Shown: positions 37,489 to 49,800 of the stretch, piece by piece
Layout: each line of letters opens with the position of its first letter
Numbering within the stretch: the first letter of the stretch is position 1
Assembly: GCA_963210315.1 (NCBI GenBank)
Contig: OY723275.1
Coordinates: 1,612,001-1,676,000, forward strand
From: Rhynchopus euleeides
Taxonomy: Eukaryota; Euglenozoa; Diplonemea; Diplonemida; Diplonemidae
Reading direction: 5' to 3'
Length of the DNA: 64,000 nucleotides
Notes under the pieces: generated by a model
The model's input: the letters and a program-made list of their open reading frames with translations, nothing else
Database searches by the model: none
Told to the model about the DNA's origin: nothing
Program-made: the position numbers and the translations under genes

Positions 37489-40400
37489 ATGCCTTCAGCA
37501 AGGGATCTCGTGGAGCCCAGAGATGAGTATACGCTCCTCAAACCCGATGATATGAAAGGGAGGTTCAACCATGCGGGTGTGATGCGGACCGGGTTTTACA
37601 GCATAACGGACTGCTTCCGGCTGACGCGGAAGCTTGCGAAGAAGCCGTGCGACCTTTGCATCACGCGAGGGTTTGTCATTGTCCTGGCAAAGGAGCAGAA
37701 CCGCATCAAGCGGTGCATGCACCTCCGGGACATCGAGCTCATCGTCATCGCGGATGACCCCTCCGGGGGGCACAAGGCCCTTCTCGTGTCTTACCGGAGG
37801 GTGGGCGACCCCGCCATCCTGCTTCTCCTCCCGCCAACCACCGACACGACACGCCCGCTGCGGATACTGAACTATGCCCGCGCATTCCACAACGCAGATG
37901 AGGTCCGGACGGAGTACACAACTGTCGACGCAATCCAGACGCAGTATGGGCATCTGAAGGGGCCGAAGCCAAAGGGGTATCTCAAGGCAGGTTGGGTGAC
38001 GTCGAAGAGGAGCAGACAGGCAGTCAACTCCGTGCGGCGGCCTGCAAACCCCCCGGGGAGCCCTGTGCAGGAGGAGAGAATGGGCCCCCTGGCGATATTC
38101 CGCGTGACGCTGCCCACCAAGACCTCGCCCATCGGGGTGGAGATGCAGGCTGCGAACGGGCGTGTCTTTTTCACAAAGGTGGAGGCATACTCGCCTGCGG
38201 CGCAGGCGGGGATCCCGACGGGGCTGCATGTCTCGGAGATCAGCAACCGCATCGTGAGGTATCCCGCCGATGTCGCGGATGCCGTGCAGGAGGCCCGGAA
38301 GCAGTCAGGCGACGCGAGCTCCGTGTCGTTCGAGCTGAGGGGGTACCCCCCTCTGTCGGGGCAGCTCTCGCCGAACCACTCCTTCGGGCTCCCCCCCGTG
38401 CGGCCCGCCTCGCAGTTCACAGCGACTTCCAACGGGTTTGACGCGCAGATGATCAGCAAGGTGGATGCGGCATTCCAGCCGCACACAAGGCCTCAGTCCC
38501 TCAAACCTGTCCCACTCGACAGCCCAGGGCACGCGCCTTCGTCACGCGTGAGCAGCATCAGGGAGGAGGAGCTTGCGGAGAAGGAGCGCCGCGTTGCCGA
38601 GAGGGAGAAGGAGCTGGCAGCGCTGGAGGAGGCTCTGAGGTCGCAGCAGCAGGAGCAGGAGAGGGAGCAGCAGCAGCAGCCGCAATCGCCCCTGCTGTTT
38701 GACGACCTTCTGGAGCAGTCTGATAACAACGGCGGGGGTGCGCCTCGGTCGACGAACCACCCGCGCGCCCTGCGGTTTGAGGTGTTGGGTGATGTGGTGG
38801 AGTTTGTCCCAGAGAGGCGCGGCATCCTCGGCGAGTTCCACAACGGGGAGAAGCGGGGCATCGCGACGTCTCTGCGGTTCTCCCCCGCCACCCGGGCCCT
38901 CGTCGATCAGGACGGGAGGGGCGGCAAGGTGCCTCGGGAGGACCCGCACATCCTGCGCACCATCGCCAGCTTCTGCGAGGAGAACGGCGTGCCGCTCAGC
39001 GTCGACGGGGAGGACTTCGTGGTGCGGTATCGCTCCCCAAAGGGGGACCACCTGATGTTCACACCAGACCTGGGTGCGCTGGGGGAGCACTTCAACGGGC
39101 AGCTCGTCGGGATGGCGACGGAGCTGCGCTACGACATGGCGAAGGGGCTGCTGACAGACCAGGAGAACCACGGCGGGCGCCTCCCGGAGGAGAACCGGGT
39201 GAAGCTGCTGGGGCAGATCGTCGGGCTGTGTGAGGTGTGCGATGTGTCGCACAACATCGATGTGGAGGCGGTGCGGGCCTTCGACCAGAACATGCAGGCG
39301 TTGGATGCGGAGAAGCAGAAGCTGACCAACCTCCGCAAGGAGGAGGAGATGCGCACGCGGCAGGAGGAGATGCGCCGCAGGGAGCAGGACCAGAAGGAGC
39401 AGAAGGAGCAGAAGGAAAGGCGCGAGCAGAGCGAGAGGAAGAAGGATGAGGCGATCGACAGCCAGCACCGCGAGCTGGATGACATCAAGGAGGCGCTCCG
39501 TATGGAGCGCGAGGAGGACCTGCGGCGGCGGGAGGACGAGCTGCGGCAGCGCGCCGACGCGCTGCGCGACGAGGAAGATGGGCGGGCGCGTGATCTGCGG
39601 AGGAAGGAGACAGAGCTATCCGAGCTGGAGCGTCTGCTGGAGGAGCGGGAGCGTGTCGTGGATGAGTTCAAAGCGAGCCCCGCCGGGCTCTACCACCGCC
39701 TGCGGAGCGAGCTGGGGACGGAAGACCCCGACGAGGAGGAGGTTGTGGATATCATACGGCGTGTGCCGCACAGCTTCTTCTGGTATGACCTGTGTGCCTT
39801 CTTCGAGGATGACGGCAGGGATCTGCCGCGGCTGCTGCGGTCGCTCTCGCCGGATTCGGTGCGGACGATGGAGTCTTCGTTGCGGGAGAAGGGGGTGCAT
39901 CTGCCGCACAGTGTGGAGGCGGTGCGGCGGAGGTCGATGCCCCCCGATGAGGCTGCGGCGATGCTGCGTGGGGTGTCGTCGGCCGAACCGGTGGTGCCGG
40001 TGGCGGAGGAGGTGCGTCCGGTGCCTGTCTCGCAGCAGCCCCCGCAGCAGCAGCAGCCGGTGCGGACGCTGCCAGTGTCGAATCCGTCGCCGGAGGTGAT
40101 GCGGACGCCTCCATCGTTTAAGCGGATGGTGCAGACGCCACCCCTGCCTGCGCATGCCAGCCCCTATGCCTACAGCGAGCCAGTGTTCTCGCAGAGTGCC
40201 CCGGATAATGCCCCGGCGTCGGGTCAGGTGCATCCGTTGCTGCGTGCGTCGCGGCAGCAGGGTGTGTCGCCAGAGCCGGCGTATAGCACGTTCAGCGATC
40301 CGCACGTTGATGTGGGTGTGCTGCAGAGCAACGTATGTCCCGTCGAGACGCCTGTTGTCTGTTTGGGAGAGGGGGGGTGGGGGTGGGAGGGGCTTGCAGA

Positions 40401-41191
40401 CTCGCCGTTGTGTGTGTTATGACCCCTCCGATTTCGCTTTCGCCACAGCAGTCGACTGCAGCTGGAAACTGGGCGCAGGATGCACTGCACAGCCTGGAGC
40501 AGGCGCACGACCTGCTTCTGATGGGGCGGTCGCCGTCGCCTCCGCAGAAGGCCATGGTTCACGATGACGTATGTCCTGTGGCAAGCTCACATTTGTGGGT
40601 GTGTGCGGTGGGGGGTCTTCTCTGCAAATCATATGGCCTACCCCGACCCCCGGCCGGTGAACACGGCACCACACCACCCTGCAAGCAGATTGCCGTGCCC
40701 CTGTCGTTCAAACGAGGCGGTCCGTATTACATTGGCTCGGTATGTGCATAGGTTTACAGCCATCGTTCTCGTTTTCTGGTAGAAATTCCCACCTGTTCAA
40801 ATCAGCTCCGAACTGATATTTCCTTGATCAGCACACGGCTGCCCTCTGAAGTGGCATGCATGTTGCAGACAAAAAGGCCATCCGTACGATTCCCTTCGTT
40901 AATTTGCGACATCTGTGCGACTTTGTCACTCAGATCCAAGTGGATCGTCAAGCCTCATACCCACCACCACCATCCCACCCGCCTCACCATCACGCCGTAT
41001 CACAGGAGTCGCCCTTTCCTGACCAGGAAGATGCGTTAGAGCCAGTAGCACTGTCCCCTTCACGCAAAGGGGGATCAGCATCGTCTACAGCAACACTGTC
41101 CTTCGCACAGTTCAGCACACCTCAGCCTCAAGACCACACCACGCACCGGCACTTCCACCCTCGCCCCACGGGTGATTGGGACATCCTGTGA
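37489..41191 (+). CDS. PDZ and coiled-coil scaffold-type protein with an internal duplicated domain
   Basis: The exons are 37,489-40,332, 40,449-40,568, 40,689-40,739 and about 40,877-41,191, with phase-0 joins and GTATGT donors. The last acceptor (AAAAAG) is weak. The product is about 1,109 residues. Residues about 20-140 look like a PH-type beta-rich domain (DLCITRGFVIVLAKEQNRIK). About 195-285 is a PDZ domain (PIGVEMQAANGRVFFTKVEA, then SPAAQAGIPTGLHV). Two tandem ~90-residue units follow at about 425-600: FEVLGDVVEFVPERRGILGEF/LVDQDGRGGKVPREDPHILR and YRSPKGDHLMFTPDLGALGEHF/LTDQENHGGRLPEENRVKLL. A long coiled coil spans about 605-735 (EEEMRTRQEEMRRREQD), then a disordered Pro/Gln tail. 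No catalytic motif is seen; a cytoskeletal or membrane scaffold role is inference. Confidence 0.75.
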
Positions 41192-42828
41192 AGCACAGGC
41201 ACTCCCATGGCCTGGCGTTATCCTGCATTCCCCCAGCGAGCATGCCATGTCGGAATCACGCCTGCGCCCCCCCCTGCTCTGCCTGTTTCAACCTGCTCCA
41301 GTGTGTGGCGCACAGAGTTGCTGCTGCCCTGCAGGAGTGGCTTCCCTCCCCTCTCCCACCCTCTCCCTCCCATTCAATCAGTACATTATTTACGACCATT
41401 GTTACAACGGGGATTTCCCACCCCTCCCCCCTAACCCACACCCCCTTCGCCCCTCCGGGCATGCTAACCTGCGCTGGCCCTCCCCTAGCCCCTCTTCCCT
41501 GGAGGGGGTGTTTTTTTGTTGCCCCCCAGCCACCCCTCCCCATGTGTTAGTTACAAAGTCTCTCAGATTACATTCGGTTCGTGACAAATTTTTTTGCGAT
41601 GGGTTGGGAAAAAAGGTGTTGTTTTCGTGGATCTAACATGACTGCCGTCAGAAGGTGATGGTGTCGTGTGCGTTACGGGCGTTATGGGGGTCTTCCCTTG
41701 GCAGACAGGCCAAATGCTCGGGGCCCCCGATGTACGTATTGTTGGGTGTGCTGAGGAGCACACCCAACAACATACTCCCCCAGATGATGGATTATTTCCT
41801 CAACTCACGAAGGCGAAGTTGCCACTGTTTGATGTGTCGTTCCTCTCGGCACGGATCTTGCCTGAGACCAGTGTGGTTCACTCCTTTGGGTGGGAAGAGC
41901 CAAGTGTGCTGTGTGAGTCTTACCACCGCACACCGCAGGTTTTATCCTCCACGCAAGATACAGGAGGGAATTGCGTATTATTAATGCACTTTGTGTCTGG
42001 TGTGCCAGGCCCTGACCTGATCGTGCGCCGCAAAGGCGCACGATATATCTCATGCCCCCTCACACAGCCACCACCACCACCACCACCACCGCCACCCCTG
42101 GATCCCACCACTGTGGATATTCCCCATCCCAAAGCAACAGGGATCCTTCATTGCTGCTCTTCTTTTGCTAGTGGGGTAGAGAGGGGGTGGAGGGGAGGTG
42201 GTGTGCATCTGCTCTGCCTCCGACCGACAACAAGCTGTGCCACTGTGGCACCCTGTTCTGTGGGGGGTGAGGGGGGTGAGGTGACTTGCCTTTGCTGCGC
42301 GCTATCGAGCGACGGCTTCCCCTCCCCCCTGTCCCCTATCACCCCAGTGGGTTTCAGCCGGCGGGGATGATTGTCTAATCGGGGGGGGGGGGTGTCGAAT
42401 AAAAGCGGGGGGTGGGCCTGCCAAAAGATCATCCCCGCTTTCAGGCACCCGTTCCGCCTGCTGAAGCTCACTTCTCCCAAAAAAAACCCTTGTCTCAGAG
42501 CGTGGTCTCAAAATTCCTTTTCAGAAAAAAAAGCTTTTTTCATTCTGCTTTGGCTCGCCCGTTCCACACGCCCTGGACCCGCGGCCTATATATGTTATTC
42601 TTGATCCGTCTGTGTGTGGTGTTTTACCTATCTCTTTGTGTTGTCTCCCCCCCACACCCCCACATCATGTACCCACCCTCCCCCCCCCCCCCCCCCCCCA
42701 GCGCGATGTACTGTTCTGATCTGTCAGGTTGTGGTGTGTTGCGCCTCCCCCCACCCCACCCCTCAACGGCTGGGGATCTATCAATAGTGACCCGGATGGC
42801 CCGCCGGGTCTTCGCGAGGGGAGATTTT
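41192..42828. other. Intergenic region
   Basis: There is a CCA-repeat at about 42,066-42,093, C-runs around 42,679-42,699, and an 11-bp inverted pair GGTGTGCTGAG/GAGCACACCC near 41,745-41,765. No gene is supported. Confidence 0.4.
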
Positions 42829-42945
42829 TTTTTTTTCACTTGCCCGTCAGGTGGACCACCGGGTGGGGAGAGAACCGGTGTGAGGCACTTGGGTCCGTCC
42901 AGGTGGGCAGGGAACCTGGGGGCGGGGGGCCTCAAATCCCTCTCT
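42829..42945 (-). mobile_element. Solo 3' end of the OTU-type retroelement
   Basis: On the minus strand a ~100-bp 3' untranslated sequence (core GGTTCCCTGCCCACCTGG, then GGTTCTCTCCCCACCCGGTG) ends in an A-run (plus-strand T-run 42,826-42,838). It matches 993-1,100 with a few substitutions and stops at CAAATCCCTCTC. It is a severely 5'-truncated copy of the element at 982-2,704. Confidence 0.8.
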
Positions 42946-43863
42946 CTCTCATGCACGCGTGCTGGGCTCAACGGCCTGTACTCTCCCATCCGCCACCCAA
43001 CCACCCATGCACAACTCGACGAGGCCTTGAGACACACATCCACCCTTCCAGACCCAGACCGCCCACTTCCATCCCGTGGCACTGTCTGTTGGCAAGTGAG
43101 CAAAGGTAACGCGAAACACAAGGGCAAGAACCGGAGCGAGCGTCGCGAGATCATCAGAGAGGCGCTCCCTCCTCGGAGGATGGTGTCGGCCGAGTTGCAC
43201 TCGAGACCTCGCTATCGCTGTCCGTCAACCTGTGTGGCTGCCTGGTGAGGCGTTAGGGGGTGTGAGGGAAGCGGGGACCGAAGATGAGGCGGAGACAGGT
43301 CGGACCCGGCCTGCTCGGAAAAGCTCAAGAATGGGGCGCTGGGAGTTAAGGCGCGTGTCTCCGGCGGGCCTCCGAGGGCACGTGCACTCGACGACCCGTC
43401 GAACCGCGCTGGTGGACTGTGGGGAGGGGTTTAGACATGCACAATGATCTATACTGTACAAATGACCTGGATTATCGGTGCCGTAACGTGCCTGAGTGGC
43501 TGTTTTGTTGGGTTAAGTGGCGGCCGAGGCAATCCGGACAGTTGTTGCGGCTTCTAGTGTAAGGGGCAGTGAAATGATGAAATGCACAAACGTCAAGGGG
43601 AGGGGCGGGGGTGGTGAGGAAAGGGGGTGGGGGGGGGGATAGATAGAGTAAGGGACGGATGGAAAGAGGGGGGGGGGGGCATGTGAAATGGGGGAATGCA
43701 CAAACGTCAAGGGGAGGGGCGGGGGCGGTGAGGGAAGGGGTATCAGACAAGATCAAAGGAGGGGTGGGGAGGGGGTGTTGTTGTTGTTCTCGGGGTCGCG
43801 ACCGCCTAGCTGAGGGGGTCACACTCCTGGTGTCTAGCACACAACCTGCTGGGCCAACACACG
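42946..43863. other. Spacer with tandem G-rich repeats
   Basis: Two direct copies of GAATGCACAAACGTCAAGGGGAGG-like sequence (about 43,575-43,620 and 43,692-43,740; core ATGCACAAACGTCAAGGGG) flank G-runs. No gene is seen. Confidence 0.45.
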
Positions 43864-43885
43864 CACGGTGGGATCATGAAAAAAA

Positions 43886-44266
43886 TAGTACCTGGGACCC
43901 CCCGTGTATAAGTCCCCCCCCCTTACCCCCGTGTTTAAGTCCCCCCCTGGGGGTCTGGCAGGGGGGGGACTTAAACACAGGGGGACCTAAACACGGGGGT
44001 GGGCTGGTCTGGAGGGTCATCAGGTGGCCCCTAGGCCCTCCAGGTGCTGTCTGAGTCGAAAAGTGGGGTGCCAAAAGTCCATCCGGACCGGAATTACCCC
44101 CCTACGACAGCAGAGGAAGAGGTCTTCTTGGTCTCCACTGTGCCACCCCCGTGTTTAAGCCCCCCCCTGTGTTTAGGTCCGCCCCCCCCGTGTTTAAGTC
44201 CCCCCCGGCCGAAAATCGCCTCCAGGGGGGGGACTTAAACACGGGGGGTCCCAGGTACTATATATA
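43886..44266. mobile_element. ~380-bp nested TIR element
   Basis: Its ends are GTACCTGGGACCCCCCGTGT-type inverted repeats continuing into TTAAGTCCCCCC (43,889-43,920 and about 44,226-44,262). It also contains several internal direct and inverted copies of GTGTTTAAGTCCCCCC. It lies within the left subterminal region of the 6.9-kb element. Confidence 0.7.
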
Positions 44267-45005
44267 GTGACATCGCGACTACAATAGTCACTATAATAGT
44301 GGACCTGCGACTATTATAGTGACTATAATAGTGGCAGGTCCACTATAATAGTGACTATAATAGTCGCCATGTCACTATAATAGTCACTATTATAGTGGAC
44401 TTGTCACTATTATAGTCACTATAATAGTCGCATGTCCACTATAATAGTCACTATTATAGTGACGTGCGACTATTATAGTGACTATAATAGTGGACTTGTC
44501 CACTATTATAGTCACTATAATAGTCACCTGCGACTATTTTTACAACTATAATAGTGACAAGTCTAGTGGCATGCGACTATTATAGTCACTATTATAGTCG
44601 CCATGTCGACTATATGGTCAGTAAGTGCTCAGTATATAGTGAACACATACTTCTATTCGAACATGGGATGCCACTACATGTCGAGTAAACGCCCAGGACA
44701 TGTCACTAAGTGTCCAGTAAACTGCGTTTTTGGTCCACTATATGGCCGGCATTGCGACTATTTTACTGACATGCACTCAACATGTCCAGTATTATAGTGG
44801 ATGTGCGGCCAACATGTCAGTATTTACTGAACATGTCCACTATTATAGTGACCGCATACACGCATGTCACTATTATAGTCACTATTTTAGTGGCATGTCC
44901 AGAAAATACTGAACATGTCCACTATTATAGTGTCGCATACACGCAGGTCCACTATGATAGTCACTATTATAGTGACGGCATGTCCAGTATATACTGGCCA
45001 TTTTA
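44267..45005. repeat. Left subterminal array of ACTATTATAGT-type palindromic words
   Basis: Dozens of 11-bp palindromes (ACTATTATAGT, ACTATAATAGT) are separated by GTC/GCG/GGCATGTC spacers, with later CAGTATATACTGG variants. The array can fold extensively. The same words form the right array at about 50,400-50,760. Confidence 0.85.
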
Positions 45006-46852
45006 CTTGCATGCCGAAGTGGAGCGTTTCCCTTGCGGAACGCCTTGGCAAATGGGTGTCTCCCAAGGCAAAAATGAGTGAACGGGCAGCATGCCGTTCT
45101 ACATTTTTCCCTCGTGAGGGCGACCCCCTTGCAACGCAAGGTGAAAAATGAAGAAACGGGCAGCATGCCGTTCCACATTTTTCGTCTCTGGATCAACAAA
45201 CGAGAGCGCACCGCAAGTCTCGGCATTATCTGCCTTGAGAACCTCTGCATGGACAGGAACCGGAAGCCCCCCCTGTGTAGGAGTGATTCAGCAGAGACGA
45301 ACATTCGTCACGGTGGCGCTTCAGGCGTGTGCCGAGCTATATGTCGACACACCTTCCCGGTGGGGCTCCAGGCATTTGCCGAGCTAGTGTATTGTATCAA
45401 CTGTTATAATAAGAATGAGAAAACATCCATGGGTCAGCAGGGAAACCCCTGCTGTGGGGGACAGAATCGACGTGTTTCTTTGAAGAAACAACAACCTGCG
45501 GGTTACCGCTGGGGTCGATGTCCAAAGGGGCGCGACACCACGGGGGTGCAACACCGCTTGTCTTGGGAAGTTCTTCACCTTTGGTGAAGGCGGAGTGTTC
45601 ATATAAGCAAAATTTACGTACACAAGCAGCGCTCAACCATACACCAGCAAACCAAGCAGGTAGCTGCCGAAGGATCGGTTCGTGCACCTGAGTCTGTACT
45701 CTATCTGATCTATTCCGGCTTTTCATGCTTGTCCTTTCAGGCCGGAGGTCTCTCTCTCAAGGCATGTAGTCATTCTCCCTTTGCCACAGACCAGTGGGAG
45801 TATGTTTATGTGGAGTCACCTAGAGTCACAGTTATTCGGTGCCACCACGAGAGAGAGTCCAGATTCAGACCGTGTGTCATCCTCTTCCACGGCCAGGCAG
45901 AGCTTGCGCGGGGGCAAGATGGCTGAGTTGCCGGGCGTCTACAGATGCTCCACACACACGACGAGCGCCAGCAGGAGTACTGGTTTCCGACCGATTCCCG
46001 ACCACCTCTAATTCCACAAGGGCGCAGGCAGCCATATGGGGGTTTTCATTCCATTCCCAGACATCCGAACATAGTCACCTAGGGGGGCCACCACGCAAGG
46101 CCGCTGACATGCACAGTCTCACGCCGCTTTGTGTACGTAAATCTGCACCCAAAGTTGCCCTGCCCCACCGCCCCCCAACCGCCCGGTAGGTAAGACCCTC
46201 GGGGTGCTGCATCCCCATCATCGGGTCACCTAAACTTTCGGCAAAAAAGCACTCCGTCTTGAACTTTAAAAATCTGAAAATTCTGAAAAAGAAAAGCAGC
46301 GCAAAGCAAGGCAACAAGGGAGCAATGCGATGGGTGGGGGCACGAGCTTGAACAGGGCAGGGTCAGGGGGCCGGGCAGGGTCGGGGGGAGTTTAAAATAG
46401 CTGGACAATCAGCTATGGTTCTGAGCAATGGCCGTGTCGTCATTGCTCTTTTGATGCATTCTCTTGACATACTGGATACCGTCAATTTTGACACACGTCT
46501 GTACCGTCTGTAATTCACGAAATGACCCAAACATGATGTGCTTCATTTTTGGGACCGTCTGTGTGATCAGGATCAAAGATCTCGGGGTTTCTACGACTTC
46601 CTTCGAAAATGGAAGGTTCCAGATCACAAGGACCAGACTTTGGGGCCATATTTTTTTTGCTCTATTTTGAACGATTTTGAACGATTTTTGGCCGTGCTCG
46701 TCGCGTCCCCCGGTGAGGGGGGACGCTGTTTCGTGTTCTCCTTGCCGCACGGAGGCATTGCCTTACGTCGCCTCTTCCTCTTTTCCTTTATGGGCGGGTT
46801 AGTCTGGCTCAGAGGGCGGGACCGTGCTGATATGCACAGTGACGACTCTCCC
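45006..46852. other. Interior of the 6.9-kb element without a supported gene
   Basis: It contains two near-copies of ACGGGCAGCATGCCGTTC (about 45,081 and 45,156) and a 113-codon minus frame at 46,409-46,750 of ordinary composition but no recognised family. No transposase motif was found on either strand. Confidence 0.4.
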
Positions 46853-49800
46853 TTTTTTTGTTGTGCCCGCCTCCTGCCGAGTCGTGGCTGCTGCCTCTCA
46901 GACTGGGGGCGGGCGGTCGCCGACGCTGACGCGCCTGGCGGCCCGTGGAAAGTGACGTGGGTCTGGGGGTGGGGGGGGGCGGGGTGCTGGGGTGTCAGGC
47001 CGAAGCCCTTGACCGCTGTTGATTTTTGCAGGTTTCACGAGATCAGGTAGTCCTTCTCGCTGTGCTCCGTCACCCCTGCCTCAGCCAGGTAGCGTAGGGC
47101 CCCCTTGCAGTTGTGCAGCAGCAGGTTGTGCACGTTTGTGGCTGTGAGGTGGTGTCGGGCTGACGCTGTCGCGGGACAGCCGAAGAATAGGTGCTTCAGC
47201 GAGACCCCAGGCGGGGGGCTGTCCGGCGCAAGCTTCAGGCAGGGTTTGCACGGTGGTTGTGCGCTGCCCGGGACGTCGTGGTCGTACACCAGGCGGTGGT
47301 GGTCGGCCCGGAGGCGGCGGATGGTGGTTTCCCCTAAGCGGGTAAGGCCCTCCATGCGGAGGTCAGGGCGCTGCAGTCGCGTCTCCCCGATTCCTGACCG
47401 ATACGCGTACACGCTCTCTGTGCGGGGCAACGTGGTCCCGCTGTATATGTGTCGGCGGAGGGTGACACGGGCCGACGCGAGGCTGATCGGCTCCATCTGG
47501 GGCTTGAACGCACCGATCTGCGCCTGCTTGTCAGCAAGTTCGTTCCCTACCACCCCAACATGCGACGGGATGTAGCGGAGGTGGGTGGTGACATCGTATG
47601 TTTGGGCGAGCTTGCGCAGCCTCTGCCAGATGTCCCATTCGGTGGACCCCCTCGCTCGCTGGGGGCCGCTCAGCAGTGCATTCAGTGCGCTCTGCGAGTC
47701 GGTGAGGATGGCGACCGTTTCGCCTTGGGTTACCACGGTGCATAGGTGGGCGAGGGATTCTCTGATGGCCACCAGCTCTGCCTGGTAGCTGATGCAACGG
47801 AGTCCTGCCGGCCAGGCGAGCTTTTTCTTGAGGCGGCCCTCCGGCATGCTGTACACCGCTGCGCCCGCGCCGCCCTGTTGCTGCCGCGATGTGGAGTTGG
47901 AGACTGACCCGTCGGTGTAGACATGCCAGGCGCACGTCGGGAGGGCCTGGATGGTCTGCTCTGCCAGGTCCCGGAGGGTGTCTTTCGGGGTGGCGGCCTT
48001 CGGGGCGGTGAGCCCCGGCAGCGTCGCCAGGATGTGCACTCGTGGCAGCACCAGGTTCCATTCCCAGGGGGGGATGGGGTGTGCTGCATGCAGGGGGGCC
48101 AGCAGGGGGGTGCGCCCGTCGACCTTCGAGGATTTCACCAGACTCCGTGCCTGATGTAGCCAGCTGCCTCCCGTGTTCCCGGTATTTAGTTGCGCCCGGT
48201 ATCCTGGGGAGTGGGGCACGCGGCGGAAGCGTTCGTGGTCTGTGCACACCGCAACCTTGAAGTCGAGGTCGAGGTCTCGTAGGTGTGATTCCCAGAGGAG
48301 CTTCGCCGTGCTGGTGTTCTTCATGCAGCCTGTGATAATCAGGGCTGCGGTGCGGTGGACATCTTGCAGGCGTTTGAGGTTCCTCGCGGTCAGGCCAGGG
48401 GTGTAAACGCTTGCGGCGTACATCAGGATGGGGTAGACATACGTCAGGTAGGCCTGGCGCAGCGTGTCTCCACTTGAGCCCCAGTCGGTGCCTGCCAACA
48501 TACGCAGTATGCTCAGGCGTCGCATACAGGTGGTCACGACGTGGTCGACGTGGTCCGACATCGTGTAGCAGGCATCGATGTAAACCCCGAGGTATTTTGC
48601 TGTGGAGTCGTGCTGTAGGGGGGTGCCGTCTGGGAGCTCCATGCGCTTGTGCTCGCCCAGTGCTTCAGGCGTCGTTCCCATCAGCGTGTAGCAGCACTTG
48701 CTGGGGGAGAGCTGCAGCCCGTGGAGTGGGACTTCGGCGGCGAGTGCTGATATGACGCCCTGTGCGGTGCTTAGGGCGTCGGTGTAGGTGTCCCCGACGA
48801 CGAGTACTGCAATGTCATCTGCGAACACCGCAGGGTGGACGTCCGGGGAGGCGGTGATGGCTCGAGATACGTCATCCATCACGCAGTTGAAGAGCAGGGG
48901 CGAGAGCACTGTTCCTTGTGGGACACCGTTGTTGAAGTCGTAGTAGTCGCTTCTCACCCCGTGCACCTGTGCGGCGGCCCGGCGGTTGCTGAGGTAGTTG
49001 TGCAGCCATCGGGTGAACTTCGGGGGGAAGCCCTTTCGTCTGACGCTGTTGATGACTGCGAGCTTGCTGACCTTGTCGAAGGCTTTCTCGAGGTCGAAGT
49101 ACAGGGTGACAGCTGCCTTCCCGGAGGAGAGGGCGTCCGTCGCTGTTTGGGTGATGTAGGCTAGCTGGTCGGTTGTCGATCTCAGTCGCTGGAATCCCGC
49201 TTGGTTCGGGCAGTGCCCCTCGACTTGCGGGTATGCGTCGTCAAGCATGAGCTGCTCCATGCGCCTCTTCACCATTTTTTCCAGTACCTTGCATGCTGTG
49301 CTGGTGAGCGCAATTGGTCGGTACGAGGATGCTGCCGTCGCTGGCTTCCCCGGTTTCAGGATCGGGACGATGACTGCTCGCGTCCATGCGTCGGGGAGGA
49401 TGCCGCTGTTCCACGACAGGTTGAGCACGTGCAGGAGTCCCTGCCGCGCTTGGGGGCCGAGGTGCATCAGCAGTTCGTTGTTGAGGTCGTCAGGCCCTGG
49501 GGATTTTCGCTCCTGCAGTTCGGACAGGGCTGCGCTCAGCTCCTCTTTGGAGAAGTCGTCTTCGGCAGCTGAGAGCTCGGGGGGTGTCTGGCCATTCGCA
49601 TGTTGCGGGGTGGGTACCGATTGTGACTGTTGGTCGTTCCCTTCACTGATCTTGGCGTAGTGGCTGCAGAGGAGGTCCGCCTTAGCTTTGGGGTCGGTCA
49701 CCGGGACCCCTCCGTCGACAAGCGGGAAGGCGGCCTGTTGAAGTTTGCGGCCGTCGAGTTCTCGCACAAGCCGGAAGGTGGCGCCGAGGTCGCTGCTGGT

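Noticed and set aside
42066..42093. CCA-repeat tract as a coding Pro/His run
   Set aside because: It is a simple microsatellite in a region with no supported gene.
46409..46750. 113-codon minus-strand frame before the reverse transcriptase 3' end
   Set aside because: No recognisable family and no link to the retrotransposon frame; kept only as part of the interior description.
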